Assembly (NCBI GenBank): GCA_020634935.1
Contig: JACKAT010000003.1
Location: forward strand, 186,001-250,000
Direction of reading: 5' to 3'
Length of the DNA: 64,000 bases
From: Anaerolineales bacterium
GTDB taxonomy: Bacteria > Chloroflexota > Anaerolineae > 4572-78 > J111
Below the pieces are notes generated by a model. The model was not told where the DNA came from. It did no database searches and saw only the letters and a program-made list of their open reading frames with translations. Positions 16,833 through 26,172 of the stretch are shown here, piece by piece; position 1 is the stretch's first letter, and the number at the start of each line of letters is the position of its first letter. A program made the position numbers and the translations under genes.

Positions 16833-19640
16833 ATGATGTTACAGGGCGGTATAATTTTACTTTTTTCACTGGCCTATATTGGCTTTCTGTTCGCTATCGC
16901 ATATTATAGCGATAAGCGGTCCGATGCCGGGCGGAGTGTGATCAGTAATCCCTATATTTACGCCTTATCATTAGCTGTTTACTGCACGGCCTGGACTTTT
17001 TACGGCAGCGTCGGTCGGGCCGCCAGTACCGGTATCGGTTTCATGCCGATCTATTTAGGCCCAACGCTAATGGTGGCGTTGTGGTATCTGGTGATGCGGA
17101 AAATTATCCGCATCAGCAAAATCAACCGCATTACCTCTATTGCTGACTTTATTAGCTCGCGCTATGGTAAAAGTAGTTCTTTGGCCGGATTGGTCACGAT
17201 TATTGCCGTAGTCGGCATTATCCCCTATATCTCGCTCCAACTCGATGGTGTATCGACCAGTTTTGATGTCATGTGGCAGCACTCTGAATTAGCCGGCGCC
17301 ATTCCCCCCCCTGGCACGGCGGCTATTTTAGGCGATACTTCTTTTTATGTGGCGCTGCTGCTGGCTACATTTGCCATCATTTTTGGCACCCGGCATCTTG
17401 ACACCACCGAACGCCACGAAGGCTTAGTGGCCGCCATTGCTTTTGAGTCGGTAATTAAATTGGTGGCATTCCTGGTGGTGGGGGTGTATGTGACGTTCAT
17501 CCTGTTCAACGGTTTTGGAGATATATTTGGCCAGGCTTTCCAAAAACCGGAGTTAAGAGACCTGTTTACCATGAAAAATGCCGGGACCTACACCGATTGG
17601 ACCTGGCTCATGTTCCTGTCGATGATGGCCATCATGTTTCTGCCCCGCCAATTTCAGATGACCGTGGTGGAAAATGTCAACGAAAATCATTTGGATAAGG
17701 CGAGCTGGCTGCTGCCGCTCTATCTGCTGGTGATCAATATTTTTGTGCTGCCGATCGCGTTGGGGGGATTACTGCTCTTTCCTTCCGGGGCGGTTGATGC
17801 CGATACCTTTGTGCTAACCATTCCTATTTCCCAAGGCCAGGAAGAAGTCGCTATGCTGGCCTTCATTGGCGGCTTGTCGGCGGCGACGGGCATGGTGATT
17901 GTGGCCACTGTTTCGCTCAGCACAATGGTTTCCAACGAGTTAGTGATGCCCCTTTTACTCCATTTTGGGCCGCTGCGGTTATCAGAGCGCCGAGACTTGG
18001 GCGGGGTGTTGCTCACTATTCGAAGATGCACCATTATTCTGGTTCTAATGCTGGGGTACTGCTATTTCCGGCTAACCGGCAACGCCTATACCCTGGTGTC
18101 AATCGGGTTGATCTCATTTGCGGCGGTGGCCCAATTTGCCCCGGCTATTTTTGGCGGCATTTACTGGAAAACGGGCAACCATCTGGGGGCGATAGTGGGC
18201 TTAAGCGCCGGTTTTGTAGTGTGGACTTACACGCTGTTTCTCCCTTCTTTGGCCGAGTCGGGCTATCTTTCGCCCAGTTTTATCGAGTCGGGTCCATTTG
18301 GTATTACGTTACTCAAACCCTATGCGTTGTTTGGCTTAGCCGGCCTCAGTCCGATCACCCACTCGCTCTTCTGGAGTATGCTGGTCAACGCCGGTGGGTA
18401 TATGATCCTGTCACTGGTGGGGCAGCAAAGCCTGATGGAACACAGTCAAGCCGCTCAATTTGTTGATGTCTATAAACGAACCCAGGAGAACGATTTTCGC
18501 CTGTGGCGCAGCACCTCGTCAGTCACGGTCCTTCGCTCTATCTTAGAGCAGTTTCTGTCGCGAATACGGGTGGATGAAGCGCTCAATGATTATGCCAAGA
18601 AACACGGCCTCGACTGGTCTAAAGATGATGTGGCCGACGCCGCTCTGATTAACTATGCGGAACGATTGCTGGCCGGGTCGGTCGGGTCGGCCTCGGCCCG
18701 GGTGCTGCTCGCTTCGGCGGTCAAGGAAGAGCCGGTGAGCATGGATGAAGTGATGTACATGCTCGATGAAACGTCTAAGGTGATTGCCTACAGCCGCGAG
18801 CTGGAGATCAAATCGAAAGAATTGGAACAAGCGACGTCTGAATTGAGGGCCGCCAATGAGCAGCTCAAGGAGGTTGACCGGCTCAAAGATGATTTCATTT
18901 CAACGGTGACCCACGAGCTGCGCACTCCGCTAACCTCCATTCGAGCCTTTTCCGAAATCTTGCACGACAATCCCGATCTGGATGTGGAACAACGTAGTAA
19001 ATTTATGGCCATCATTCTTAAAGAAAATGAACGGCTGACACGGTTAATCAACAACGTGTTGGATTTGTCTAAGATCGAGTCGGGTAAGATGGAATGGCAT
19101 TTGACCGCCGTTGATCTGAAAGAAGTCATTGAGGATGCCCTGGCCACGCTGGAACAGGTGATAAAAGAAGAAAACATTGAACTTGAAACCGCCTTAGCCG
19201 AGCACGTCTCGCTCACGGTTACCGACCGCGACCGCATTACCCAAGTGATGCTCAACTTGCTTTCAAACGCGATCAAATTTTGCGACAGTCAGGCCGGCTG
19301 GATTATGGTGCAGTTAAAAGAACAAGATTATACCCTAAGTGTGGCCGTTAGTGACAACGGGCCAGGCATCAAACCGGAAAATCAAGAAATCATCTTTGAA
19401 AAGTTTCGCCAAGTTGGTGACACTCTCACCGAAAAACCCCAAGGAACCGGGCTAGGGTTGCCCATTTGTCGACAAATCATAACCTATTTTGGCGGAGATT
19501 TACGGGTAAATAGCATACCGGGGCATGGCGCTACCTTTTTTTTCACCTTACCGGTCGTATCCCCTACTGAGGCTGAGGCGGATAAGGAGCCTAATTATGC
19601 TAGCCCTATCTTCGCTAACGGCAAGACCAATAACAGGTAA
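16833..19640 (+). CDS. CrbS-like hybrid: SSS transporter domain fused to histidine kinase
   Basis: A 935-residue sensor kinase. Residues 1 to about 550 form a 13-helix SLC5/SSS transporter fold (YALSLAVYCTAWTFYGSVGR is diagnostic of this hybrid class). A linker of about 80 residues (SSVTVLRSILEQFLSRI onward) is likely a STAC domain, then a coiled coil (about 650-685). The HisKA domain has His694 in STVTHELRTPLTSIRAF, and the HATPase has NAIKFC, DNGPGI and GTGLGL, all intact. No PAS domain is visible, unlike many relatives. CrbS of Vibrio and Pseudomonas controls acs in response to acetate. Location within an acs/symporter island supports the same role here. The receiver gene starts seven bases downstream. 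Confidence 0.92.
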   Translation: MMLQGGIILLFSLAYIGFLFAIAYYSDKRSDAGRSVISNPYIYALSLAVYCTAWTFYGSVGRAASTGIGFMPIYLGPTLMVALWYLVMRKIIRISKINRITSIADFISSRYGKSSSLAGLVTIIAVVGIIPYISLQLDGVSTSFDVMWQHSELAGAIPPPGTAAILGDTSFYVALLLATFAIIFGTRHLDTTERHEGLVAAIAFESVIKLVAFLVVGVYVTFILFNGFGDIFGQAFQKPELRDLFTMKNAGTYTDWTWLMFLSMMAIMFLPRQFQMTVVENVNENHLDKASWLLPLYLLVINIFVLPIALGGLLLFPSGAVDADTFVLTIPISQGQEEVAMLAFIGGLSAATGMVIVATVSLSTMVSNELVMPLLLHFGPLRLSERRDLGGVLLTIRRCTIILVLMLGYCYFRLTGNAYTLVSIGLISFAAVAQFAPAIFGGIYWKTGNHLGAIVGLSAGFVVWTYTLFLPSLAESGYLSPSFIESGPFGITLLKPYALFGLAGLSPITHSLFWSMLVNAGGYMILSLVGQQSLMEHSQAAQFVDVYKRTQENDFRLWRSTSSVTVLRSILEQFLSRIRVDEALNDYAKKHGLDWSKDDVADAALINYAERLLAGSVGSASARVLLASAVKEEPVSMDEVMYMLDETSKVIAYSRELEIKSKELEQATSELRAANEQLKEVDRLKDDFISTVTHELRTPLTSIRAFSEILHDNPDLDVEQRSKFMAIILKENERLTRLINNVLDLSKIESGKMEWHLTAVDLKEVIEDALATLEQVIKEENIELETALAEHVSLTVTDRDRITQVMLNLLSNAIKFCDSQAGWIMVQLKEQDYTLSVAVSDNGPGIKPENQEIIFEKFRQVGDTLTEKPQGTGLGLPICRQIITYFGGDLRVNSIPGHGATFFFTLPVVSPTEAEADKEPNYASPIFANGKTNNR

Positions 19641-19647
19641 GAACATT

Positions 19648-20019
19648 ATGGCAAAGAAAGTATTAATCGTTGATGATGAGCAAAACATTGTAATCTCTCT
19701 GGAGTTTTTAATGCAGCGGGCCGGTTATGAAGTAGCCATCGCCCGCAATGGAGAAGATGCGCTAGAAGTAGTTGGCCAATTTCGACCTGATTTGGTGCTG
19801 CTCGACGTGATGATGCCCAAAATTAATGGCTTTGATGTTTGCCAAAAAATCCGTGATAATCCTGACCTGCAAGACACAAAAGTGATTATGCTGACGGCCA
19901 AGGGGCGCGAAGTGGAGGTGGCCAAAGGCATGGCCTTAGGGGCTAACAGCTATGTGATCAAGCCATTTTCTACCCGAGAGTTGGTGGCCGAAGTCCAGCG
20001 TGTATTGGAAGAAGAATGA
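19648..20019 (+). CDS. Receiver-only response regulator
   Basis: A 123-residue stand-alone receiver domain. It has the acidic pair at 9-10 (VDDEQN), phospho-acceptor Asp53 in LVLLDVMMP, switch Thr83 (MLTAKG) and Lys105 (VIKPFS). There is no DNA-binding domain, in contrast to the LuxR-type CrbR that partners CrbS in gammaproteobacteria. It begins just after the kinase stop and its own stop overlaps the next start (ATGA), so it is co-translated with both neighbours. I infer that phosphorylation alters binding to a protein partner, most simply the pseudokinase-exonuclease encoded next. Confidence 0.93.
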   Translation: MAKKVLIVDDEQNIVISLEFLMQRAGYEVAIARNGEDALEVVGQFRPDLVLLDVMMPKINGFDVCQKIRDNPDLQDTKVIMLTAKGREVEVAKGMALGANSYVIKPFSTRELVAEVQRVLEEE

Positions 20020-22172
20020 ACCGATCTCAATTTAATTACTTAATTGGGCTAAGTGCATTTTTTATTTTCTTACTTGGTATCGTCTCCGGGTTAGGGTTCT
20101 TGTGGTGGATGACCGCCGGCGACTCCAACCAGATCCTGGATACGGCGGCGCTCTCCAGCCGTGAGTTTTTGGTCATTGGCCTGATGCTGATCTTGCTATT
20201 GGTGGTGGGTTATGTGTTGCATCGCGCCTTTAAAGCCTACTTTTTTACCGTCAAAGAGTTGGCCGAACAAATGACGCTGATTCTCTCGGCCAATCCCACC
20301 CACCGCGTTCAACCTGAAGGGCCGTCGGAAGTGCGGCAGTTAGGCCAAACCATCAACGCCTTTGCCGACCGGTTCCAATCGCTGTTGGCCGATGACGAAG
20401 CTAAAATTCTCAGCGCCAGAGCGCAGCTTGAAGAGGAACGCAACCGCCTGGCCGCTTTAGTCTCCGAACTCACCGAAGGTGTGCTGGTCTGCAACTTGGA
20501 AGGCCAGATATTGCTCTATAACCGCCGGGCCAAACAACTGCTCAGTCGTAAGCTCGATAAACCGGTCAACGGCAACGGCGCCGGTGGGTTTGTAGGGCTG
20601 GGGCGCTCGGTCTTTGGGCTGATCGATTATGATTCCATTACCCACGCCTTAGAGGACATTGGCTATCATTTAGAGAAAGAGAGCAGCCGCCCGGTTTCTA
20701 ATTTTGTCACTAGCGCCACCAACGGCCAGTTAATCCGGGCCAGAATGGTGCCGGTTTTAGACCAGCAAAAAGAACTAACGGGGTTTGTGTTGACGCTAGA
20801 GGACATTACCCAACAATTAGAGGCCAGCACCCGCCGCGATATCCTGCTCCAATCGCTAACCGAGGGCACCCGCGCTTCGCTGGCTAATATTAGAGCCGCC
20901 ATCGAAACGATTGAAGAGTATCCGGAAATGGATGAAGACCGGCTGGAGGTTTTTAGAAAAATCATCCGCGAAGAAGCGGAAATGTTGAGTGAAAAGCTCA
21001 ATGAAACCATCAGCGACCACACCGCCGACCTTCGCTCCAACTGGCAGCTTGACCCGATGTTGGGCAGCAACCTCATTTGGGCTATTCGACGGCGATTTGA
21101 AGACAAGCTGGCCATTGAGACCGGGGTTGAGTATGAAGAGGAAGACCTGTGGCTCAACGTCGACAGCTTCGCGGTAGTTCAGGCCCTAACCTCAATTATG
21201 CGTCAGCTCAATGCCGACTTTGACGTTACAGAAGCTACACTGCGCCTGAAACGAACCGGGCGTATTGCTGCCCTGGATATGATTTGGGATGATGCCCCGG
21301 TTGACCAGGAAACGTTGTGGGCCTGGCAAAATCAGGCTTCCATTGCCGACGGTGAAGGCTTCCCACTTCCGCTCAAAGAAGTAGCCGAACGGCACGGTGG
21401 TGAAATCTGGTGCCAAACCGACAAAGAAACCGGTAAATCCTACTTGCGCTTGCTGCTGCCCACTACTAATCCCAAACCGGCCTGGCACGTACCCATCCTT
21501 CAAATTAACAGCCGGCCCGAATATTACGATTTCGATCTATTCCATCAGGCCGGCCAAAAACCGGAACTCGATGACCAGCCGTTATCTGAATTAACCTACA
21601 CCGTCTTCGATACCGAAACTACCGGACTCAATCCGGCTCAAGGCGACGAAATTATCTCGATCAGTGCTGTACGCATTGTTAACAACCGGTTATTGCGGCA
21701 GGAAGTGTTCGATCAGCTAATCGATCCCCGCCGCCCCATTTCGCGCGCCTCGCGGGACATTCACGGTATAAGTCCCGACATGTTAAAAGGTCAGCCCCAG
21801 ATTGAACAGGTGCTGCCGCAGTTTTGCAAATTTTCAGAAGATACGGTTCTGGTAGCCCATAACGCCGCGTTCGATATGCGGATGCTGCAACTTAAAGAGG
21901 CGGCGTTAGGGATTAAATTTATCAATCCTGTCCTTGATACGTTATTACTGGCCGCGGTGGTTCACCCCAACCAACAAGACCAGAGTATCGAGGCGATTGC
22001 TCACCGGTTGGGCGTTAATGTCTTTGGCCGGCATACCTCTTTAGGGGATGCTATTGTTACCGGTGAAATATTTCTTAAGCTTATACCCCTCCTGGCCGAG
22101 CAAGGCATCGAAACCTTAGAACAGGCCCGGGCGGCAGCGGAGAAAACCTACTATGCCCGTATAAGTTATTAA
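20016..22172 (+). CDS. Membrane HAMP-PAS pseudokinase fused to a DnaQ-type 3'-5' exonuclease
   Basis: A 718-residue fusion. It has two membrane helices (about 9-30 and 48-70), a HAMP-like segment, a coiled coil, and a PAS domain (about 145-270, SELTEGVLVCNLEGQILLYN). A histidine-kinase-like module (about 275-490) follows, then a DEDDh exonuclease (about 525-715). In the kinase module Glu283 stands where the phospho-accepting His should be (TEGTRASLANIR), and neither an N-box nor a G-box can be found, so it should not phosphorylate. The exonuclease is intact: Asp532 and Glu534 in FDTETTG, Asp620 in HNAAFDM, His673 and Asp678 in RHTSLGDA. DnaQ-like nucleases occur beside acetate-type symporters elsewhere. 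The substrate is unknown. Confidence 0.9.
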   Translation: MNRSQFNYLIGLSAFFIFLLGIVSGLGFLWWMTAGDSNQILDTAALSSREFLVIGLMLILLLVVGYVLHRAFKAYFFTVKELAEQMTLILSANPTHRVQPEGPSEVRQLGQTINAFADRFQSLLADDEAKILSARAQLEEERNRLAALVSELTEGVLVCNLEGQILLYNRRAKQLLSRKLDKPVNGNGAGGFVGLGRSVFGLIDYDSITHALEDIGYHLEKESSRPVSNFVTSATNGQLIRARMVPVLDQQKELTGFVLTLEDITQQLEASTRRDILLQSLTEGTRASLANIRAAIETIEEYPEMDEDRLEVFRKIIREEAEMLSEKLNETISDHTADLRSNWQLDPMLGSNLIWAIRRRFEDKLAIETGVEYEEEDLWLNVDSFAVVQALTSIMRQLNADFDVTEATLRLKRTGRIAALDMIWDDAPVDQETLWAWQNQASIADGEGFPLPLKEVAERHGGEIWCQTDKETGKSYLRLLLPTTNPKPAWHVPILQINSRPEYYDFDLFHQAGQKPELDDQPLSELTYTVFDTETTGLNPAQGDEIISISAVRIVNNRLLRQEVFDQLIDPRRPISRASRDIHGISPDMLKGQPQIEQVLPQFCKFSEDTVLVAHNAAFDMRMLQLKEAALGIKFINPVLDTLLLAAVVHPNQQDQSIEAIAHRLGVNVFGRHTSLGDAIVTGEIFLKLIPLLAEQGIETLEQARAAAEKTYYARISY

Positions 22173-22342
22173 CTTGGGGAATAACGCAGTCCATGACTGC
22201 ACCAATTCAATAATTCAGAGAGAGGAGGTAAAGAAGTACTCAATTATCCTAATGAGAGACTTTCAAAAACCTATGGTAGTTACTGATGGAAATTCACGTT
22301 AGTCAAGTAAAACAATTTTAATCGAGGAGGATTACATACGCT

Positions 22343-24241
22343 ATGGCAGGTTCATTTGATCAAGTCTACGCATCATGGAAAGCAGACCCACAGGGTTTCT
22401 GGGCTAAGGCAGCCGAGGAGATCGACTGGTATGAGAAATGGGATAAAGTCCTGGACGACTCAAATCCACCCTTCTACCGCTGGTTCCCGGGGGCCGTTGT
22501 AAACACGTGCTACAACGCCATCGATCGTCATGTTGAACAAGGTCGAGCCGACCAACTGGCGCTCATTTATGATAGCCCGGTCACCGGTACCGTCAAAAAA
22601 TATACTTATAGTGAACTCAAAGATGAGGTGGCCCGCTTTGCCGGAGTGTTAAAAGGGCAAGGCGTCGAAAAAGGCGACCGAGTCATCGTCTATATGCCAA
22701 TGGTTCCCGAAGCAGCCATTGCGATGCTGGCCTGCGCTCGCATTGGGGCGATCCACTCGGTCGTCTTTGGCGGGTTCGCTTCCAACGAGTTGGCCACCCG
22801 CATCAACGATGCCGCACCCAAGGTCATTATCTCAGCCTCGTGTGGCATCGAGGGCAGCCGCGTCATTCCTTACAAGCCGCTGCTCGATGAAGCCATTGAT
22901 ATTTCCAGCGCCAAGCCACAATCTTGTATTATCTTCCAACGGCCTCAAGTTACCGCCGAATTAGTTGAGGGGCGAGATTATAGCTGGAGTGAATTGATGG
23001 AAAAGGCCGAACCGGCTGACTGCGTGCCGGTGGCCGCCACCGATCCCCTTTATATTCTCTACACCTCCGGCACCACCGGCGTTCCCAAAGGGGTTGTCCG
23101 TGACAACGGCGGCCATTTGGTCGCGCTCAAATGGAGTATGAAAAACATCTACAACGTTAACCCTGGGGATGTCTATTGGGCTGCTTCTGATGTGGGCTGG
23201 GTCGTCGGCCACTCCTACATCGTCTACGCGCCGTTGTTCCACGGCTGCACCACCATTTTCTATGAAGGCAAGCCGGTGGGGACGCCCGACCCCGGTGCGT
23301 TCTGGCGAGTTATCTCTGACTACAATGTTAGCGCGCTGTTCACCGCGCCAACGGCCTTCCGGGCCATCAAACGCGAAGACCCCAACGGCGAATACCTGAA
23401 AAAGTATGACCTGGGCAAATTCCACACCCTGTTCTTGGCCGGCGAACGGTCCGACCCCGACACCCTCAGTTGGGCGGGGAATATGCTCGGCGTGCCGGTT
23501 ATCGACCACTGGTGGCAAACCGAAACCGGCTGGTCGATTACGGCCAACTGCACCGGCATCGAACTGCTGCCGATCAAACCCGGTTCGGCCACCAAGCCGG
23601 TGCCCGGTTATGATCTCCAAGTGCTCGATGAGGAAGGCAATCAGGTTGACTCCGGCACCATCGGCAGTATCGTCATCAAGCTGCCCATGGCGCCCGGCAA
23701 CCTGCCGACGCTGTGGAATAATGACGAGGGCTATGTCAAATCGTACTTAAGCGGGTTCCCCGGTTATTACACCACCGCCGATGCCGGATACATCGACCAG
23801 GACGGCTATGTCTGGATTATGGCCCGCACCGATGATATCATCAACGTCGCCGGACACCGCTTGTCGACCGGCGGCATGGAAGGGGTGCTGTCTGATCATC
23901 CCGATGTCGCCGAGTGCGCCGTAATCGGCGTGGCCGATCAACTAAAAGGCGAATTGCCGTTGGGGATGGTGGTGCTCAAGGCCGGCGTCGCCCGTCCAGA
24001 TGAAGACATCATCAAAGAACTGGTGAAAATGGTCCGGCAAGAAATCGGCGCGGTGGCTTCGTTCAAGCTAGCTGTCGTCGTCCAGCGGCTGCCTAAAACC
24101 CGCTCAGGGAAAACCCTGCGCGGTACGATGAAAAAGATCGCCGACGGGGTTGAGTACAAAATGCCGCCCACCATCGATGACCCAGCAATCTTGGGCGAAA
24201 TCGCCGAAGCGCTGGCCACCCTTGGCTATCCTAAACAATAA
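22343..24241 (+). CDS. Propionyl-CoA/acetyl-CoA synthetase, PrpE/ACSS3-like
   Basis: A 632-residue AMP-forming short-chain acyl-CoA ligase. Motifs are YTSGTTGVPKG (near 239), DHWWQTETGW (near 388), DDIINVAGHRLSTGGMEG and KTRSGKTLRG near the C-terminus with the catalytic Lys. The N-terminal FWAKAAEEIDW and the STGGMEGVL block fit the propionate ligase (PrpE/ACSS3) branch rather than classical Acs. It activates propionate and probably acetate or other small acids. It shares only moderate similarity with the acs at 9115, so this is a distinct branch and not a recent duplicate. GAGGAGG lies 13 bases before ATG. A 170-base gap follows the exonuclease gene, so it may have its own promoter. Confidence 0.9.
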   Translation: MAGSFDQVYASWKADPQGFWAKAAEEIDWYEKWDKVLDDSNPPFYRWFPGAVVNTCYNAIDRHVEQGRADQLALIYDSPVTGTVKKYTYSELKDEVARFAGVLKGQGVEKGDRVIVYMPMVPEAAIAMLACARIGAIHSVVFGGFASNELATRINDAAPKVIISASCGIEGSRVIPYKPLLDEAIDISSAKPQSCIIFQRPQVTAELVEGRDYSWSELMEKAEPADCVPVAATDPLYILYTSGTTGVPKGVVRDNGGHLVALKWSMKNIYNVNPGDVYWAASDVGWVVGHSYIVYAPLFHGCTTIFYEGKPVGTPDPGAFWRVISDYNVSALFTAPTAFRAIKREDPNGEYLKKYDLGKFHTLFLAGERSDPDTLSWAGNMLGVPVIDHWWQTETGWSITANCTGIELLPIKPGSATKPVPGYDLQVLDEEGNQVDSGTIGSIVIKLPMAPGNLPTLWNNDEGYVKSYLSGFPGYYTTADAGYIDQDGYVWIMARTDDIINVAGHRLSTGGMEGVLSDHPDVAECAVIGVADQLKGELPLGMVVLKAGVARPDEDIIKELVKMVRQEIGAVASFKLAVVVQRLPKTRSGKTLRGTMKKIADGVEYKMPPTIDDPAILGEIAEALATLGYPKQ

Positions 24242-24260
24242 ACTGTTAAAAATTTAACGC

Positions 24261-24297
24261 TGATGAGGGGTCCCAAGATGCATTGGGCCCCTCATCA
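24261..24297 (+). terminator. Long hairpin after the prpE-like gene
   Basis: TGATGAGGGG then CCCAA pairs with TTGGG then CCCCTCATCA, with a single bulged T. The downstream sequence is CTCTTC rather than a T-run, so termination would be weak or Rho-assisted. Confidence 0.5.
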
Positions 24298-24312
24298 CTC
24301 TTCAGAAAGACC

Positions 24313-24714
24313 ATGCCTATGCTTCAAAAAACACAAAATCGCGTCATCTTTGGCGCCCTGATCGGGGCTTTTGGCGGTTCCAGTTTTGTCCTAAGTGTTT
24401 ATCCCATTGCTATTGGCCTGCTGTTTACCCAACTGTCGGGCAATTCGTTATTGATGACCCTGGTTTATGTCATCCCGGTGACCGCGTTGTGGGGTATCGG
24501 CGGCGGAGTTAGCGGCTGGTTGGGTAAAATGCGCGAAGGGGCCATCATCATGAGTTTATGCGGCCTTATAGCCGGCATTCTCATCAGCACTAACCTGCTC
24601 ACTCAGAGCGGTATAACCAGTACGATTATATTAGCTGGGGCCATCGTCGGTTTGATCTATGGCCTCCCCGCCGGGCTGCTCATTTCCGGAGCCCTGCGGC
24701 GGCCTGAAGCGTAA
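24313..24714 (+). CDS. Small hydrophobic membrane protein, unknown
   Basis: A 133-residue, Gly-rich integral membrane protein with about four helices (near 10-35, 43-65, 73-92 and 98-122). Pairs such as GALIGAFGG and GIGGGVSGWLG suggest close helix packing. No family is recognised. The start ATG 24313 lies just after the hairpin; an earlier in-frame start at 24283 falls inside that hairpin. The last coding bases are nearly repeated 75 bp downstream (see findings). Confidence 0.65.
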   Translation: MPMLQKTQNRVIFGALIGAFGGSSFVLSVYPIAIGLLFTQLSGNSLLMTLVYVIPVTALWGIGGGVSGWLGKMREGAIIMSLCGLIAGILISTNLLTQSGITSTIILAGAIVGLIYGLPAGLLISGALRRPEA

Positions 24715-24788
24715 TGGTTCAATCCCTTGATCACTTATCAACTATAATTATCAATTCTTCAAGGAGCCTGGCGGAGGCCTGAAGTACA

Positions 24789-25250
24789 ATGGTTATCGAC
24801 AGCACGATGCCTAAATCGACCTTTATTAGGCTATCTTTGCTTCTCTTTTTTCAAAACAAGTTTCTCTATATCTACCTGGTCGTTTGTGGTTTGATCACCG
24901 CTTACGCCTTAAGTACCGGCAACTACGGCCTGTTGTTCGTGGCTTGGGTCCCGTATGTGGCCTATCTCGCTTTAGGCATCATCACAACACTGCGCAAAAG
25001 TTCCGCCGAAGACCAACCTTTCTTGCTACCTACCCGGTACACCTTTCAAAAAAAGGCCATCACCACCAAAACACGCTTGGGTGAGGGTAACTTTAACTGG
25101 GATGAATTTATCCAGTGGCGAACTCTGGCTGACTGTTATATCTTATTACATCGCGATAATTTTGTTTTGGCCATTCCCCAAGCTTCTGTTCCTAAAAAAG
25201 AAGTCGCAGATTTTGAGACTATGTTGAACGAAAAAATAGGGAAGGACTAA
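24789..25250 (+). CDS. YcxB-like membrane protein
   Basis: A 153-residue protein with two adjacent membrane helices (about 16-45 and 46-62) and a C-terminal soluble part. In that part YTFQKKAITTKT, WDEFIQWRTLADCYILLH and VLAIPQASVPKKEV follow the pattern of YcxB-like domains, which are of unknown function. GGAGG lies ten bases before ATG 24789. That ribosome site lies in a sequence that repeats the end of the preceding gene. It is followed after 22 bases by a secreted protein gene on the same strand. Confidence 0.7.
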   Translation: MVIDSTMPKSTFIRLSLLLFFQNKFLYIYLVVCGLITAYALSTGNYGLLFVAWVPYVAYLALGIITTLRKSSAEDQPFLLPTRYTFQKKAITTKTRLGEGNFNWDEFIQWRTLADCYILLHRDNFVLAIPQASVPKKEVADFETMLNEKIGKD

Positions 25251-25272
25251 GCGCCATTTTAGCGGGGAACCG

Positions 25273-26172
25273 ATGGTAAGACGACAACTCATTTTGGCAG
25301 CGGTTCTATCAAGTTGCTTGACGATGCTGCTAATTGGTGGAACCCTGCTTCTGTTTAGCGGCGCGCTGGCCGCACCGGGGGTCGAAAGTTCTTACGTCAA
25401 CCTGGCCCAATCGCCTCCGGTTCAAAAAAATTACATCAGCGTCTCATCGATGGCCTTTCAACCTTTCAGCCAAAGAACCTTGCCCTACCGGCGTGGGTTC
25501 GATGAGCAAATCCTGGCCCTCGATAGTGCTACCCGCGAGGCTGATGGCCAGAACAACTGGTTTACCGCGCCGCTATATTTACCCGATAATGTCATCTTAA
25601 CCGGTCTTACCTTTTTTGGCCGTGACACCGACCCCACCGGCTGGCTGGAAATCGCGCTGTGGCGCTGTACCCACGGCGGCGATGTAAGCTGCATCAATGT
25701 CCCCTTATCCAGCTACCGCACCGATGAGGCGTTTGCCGGCGGCAGCTTTGATTCCGGCAAAATCCCGCTGAATGAGGTGGTCAATAACCAGCTCTACAGC
25801 TATACGCTGGCCACCCGTATTATGGCCTTAAACGGCAGCGGGCTGCGCTCGGTGCTGGTCGAAACCTCGAACAGCGGCAGCCCCCTTACCACGCCCGTTC
25901 CGGGAACGCCCCTGCCCGGTCGCGCCTCCTGGACGCTCGATAATCGTAATGTGACAACCCAGCTAGCTACGGGGCTGCCAACCTCGGCCGTGGTCCAGAT
26001 ATGCAGTAACTCAAACTCTTCGGCCAACGTCGAAGTTCAATACGGCAGCAACCTCAGCACTTTAACGCCCGGCAACTGCGCCCGGTTTAGCGGGTACAGT
26101 ACTTATTCCGTTAAAAATGTGGGCGTCTACGGCAGTTTTGCGTCGGGGACGTTCGAGGTTTTCGGTAACTGA
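25273..26172 (+). CDS. Secreted or membrane-anchored protein of unknown function
   Basis: A 299-residue protein with an N-terminal hydrophobic segment (about 7-34, LILAAVLSSCLTMLLIGGTL) ending in GALAAPG, a likely signal peptidase site. The mature part is rich in Ser, Thr, Asn and beta-type sequence, with isolated Cys pairs (WRCTHGGDVSCIN; VQICSN and NCARFSG) that could be disulfides. No known domain is recognised. It resembles the unannotated extracellular beta-sandwich proteins common in Chloroflexota, but this is only an impression. No strong ribosome site is visible. Confidence 0.6.
   Translation: MVRRQLILAAVLSSCLTMLLIGGTLLLFSGALAAPGVESSYVNLAQSPPVQKNYISVSSMAFQPFSQRTLPYRRGFDEQILALDSATREADGQNNWFTAPLYLPDNVILTGLTFFGRDTDPTGWLEIALWRCTHGGDVSCINVPLSSYRTDEAFAGGSFDSGKIPLNEVVNNQLYSYTLATRIMALNGSGLRSVLVETSNSGSPLTTPVPGTPLPGRASWTLDNRNVTTQLATGLPTSAVVQICSNSNSSANVEVQYGSNLSTLTPGNCARFSGYSTYSVKNVGVYGSFASGTFEVFGN

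Noticed and set aside
22252..22302. Leader peptide before the prpE-like gene
   Set aside because: A 16-codon frame exists, but the ribosome-like GAGGAGG is nearly 30 bases upstream and there is no terminator pair to suggest attenuation.
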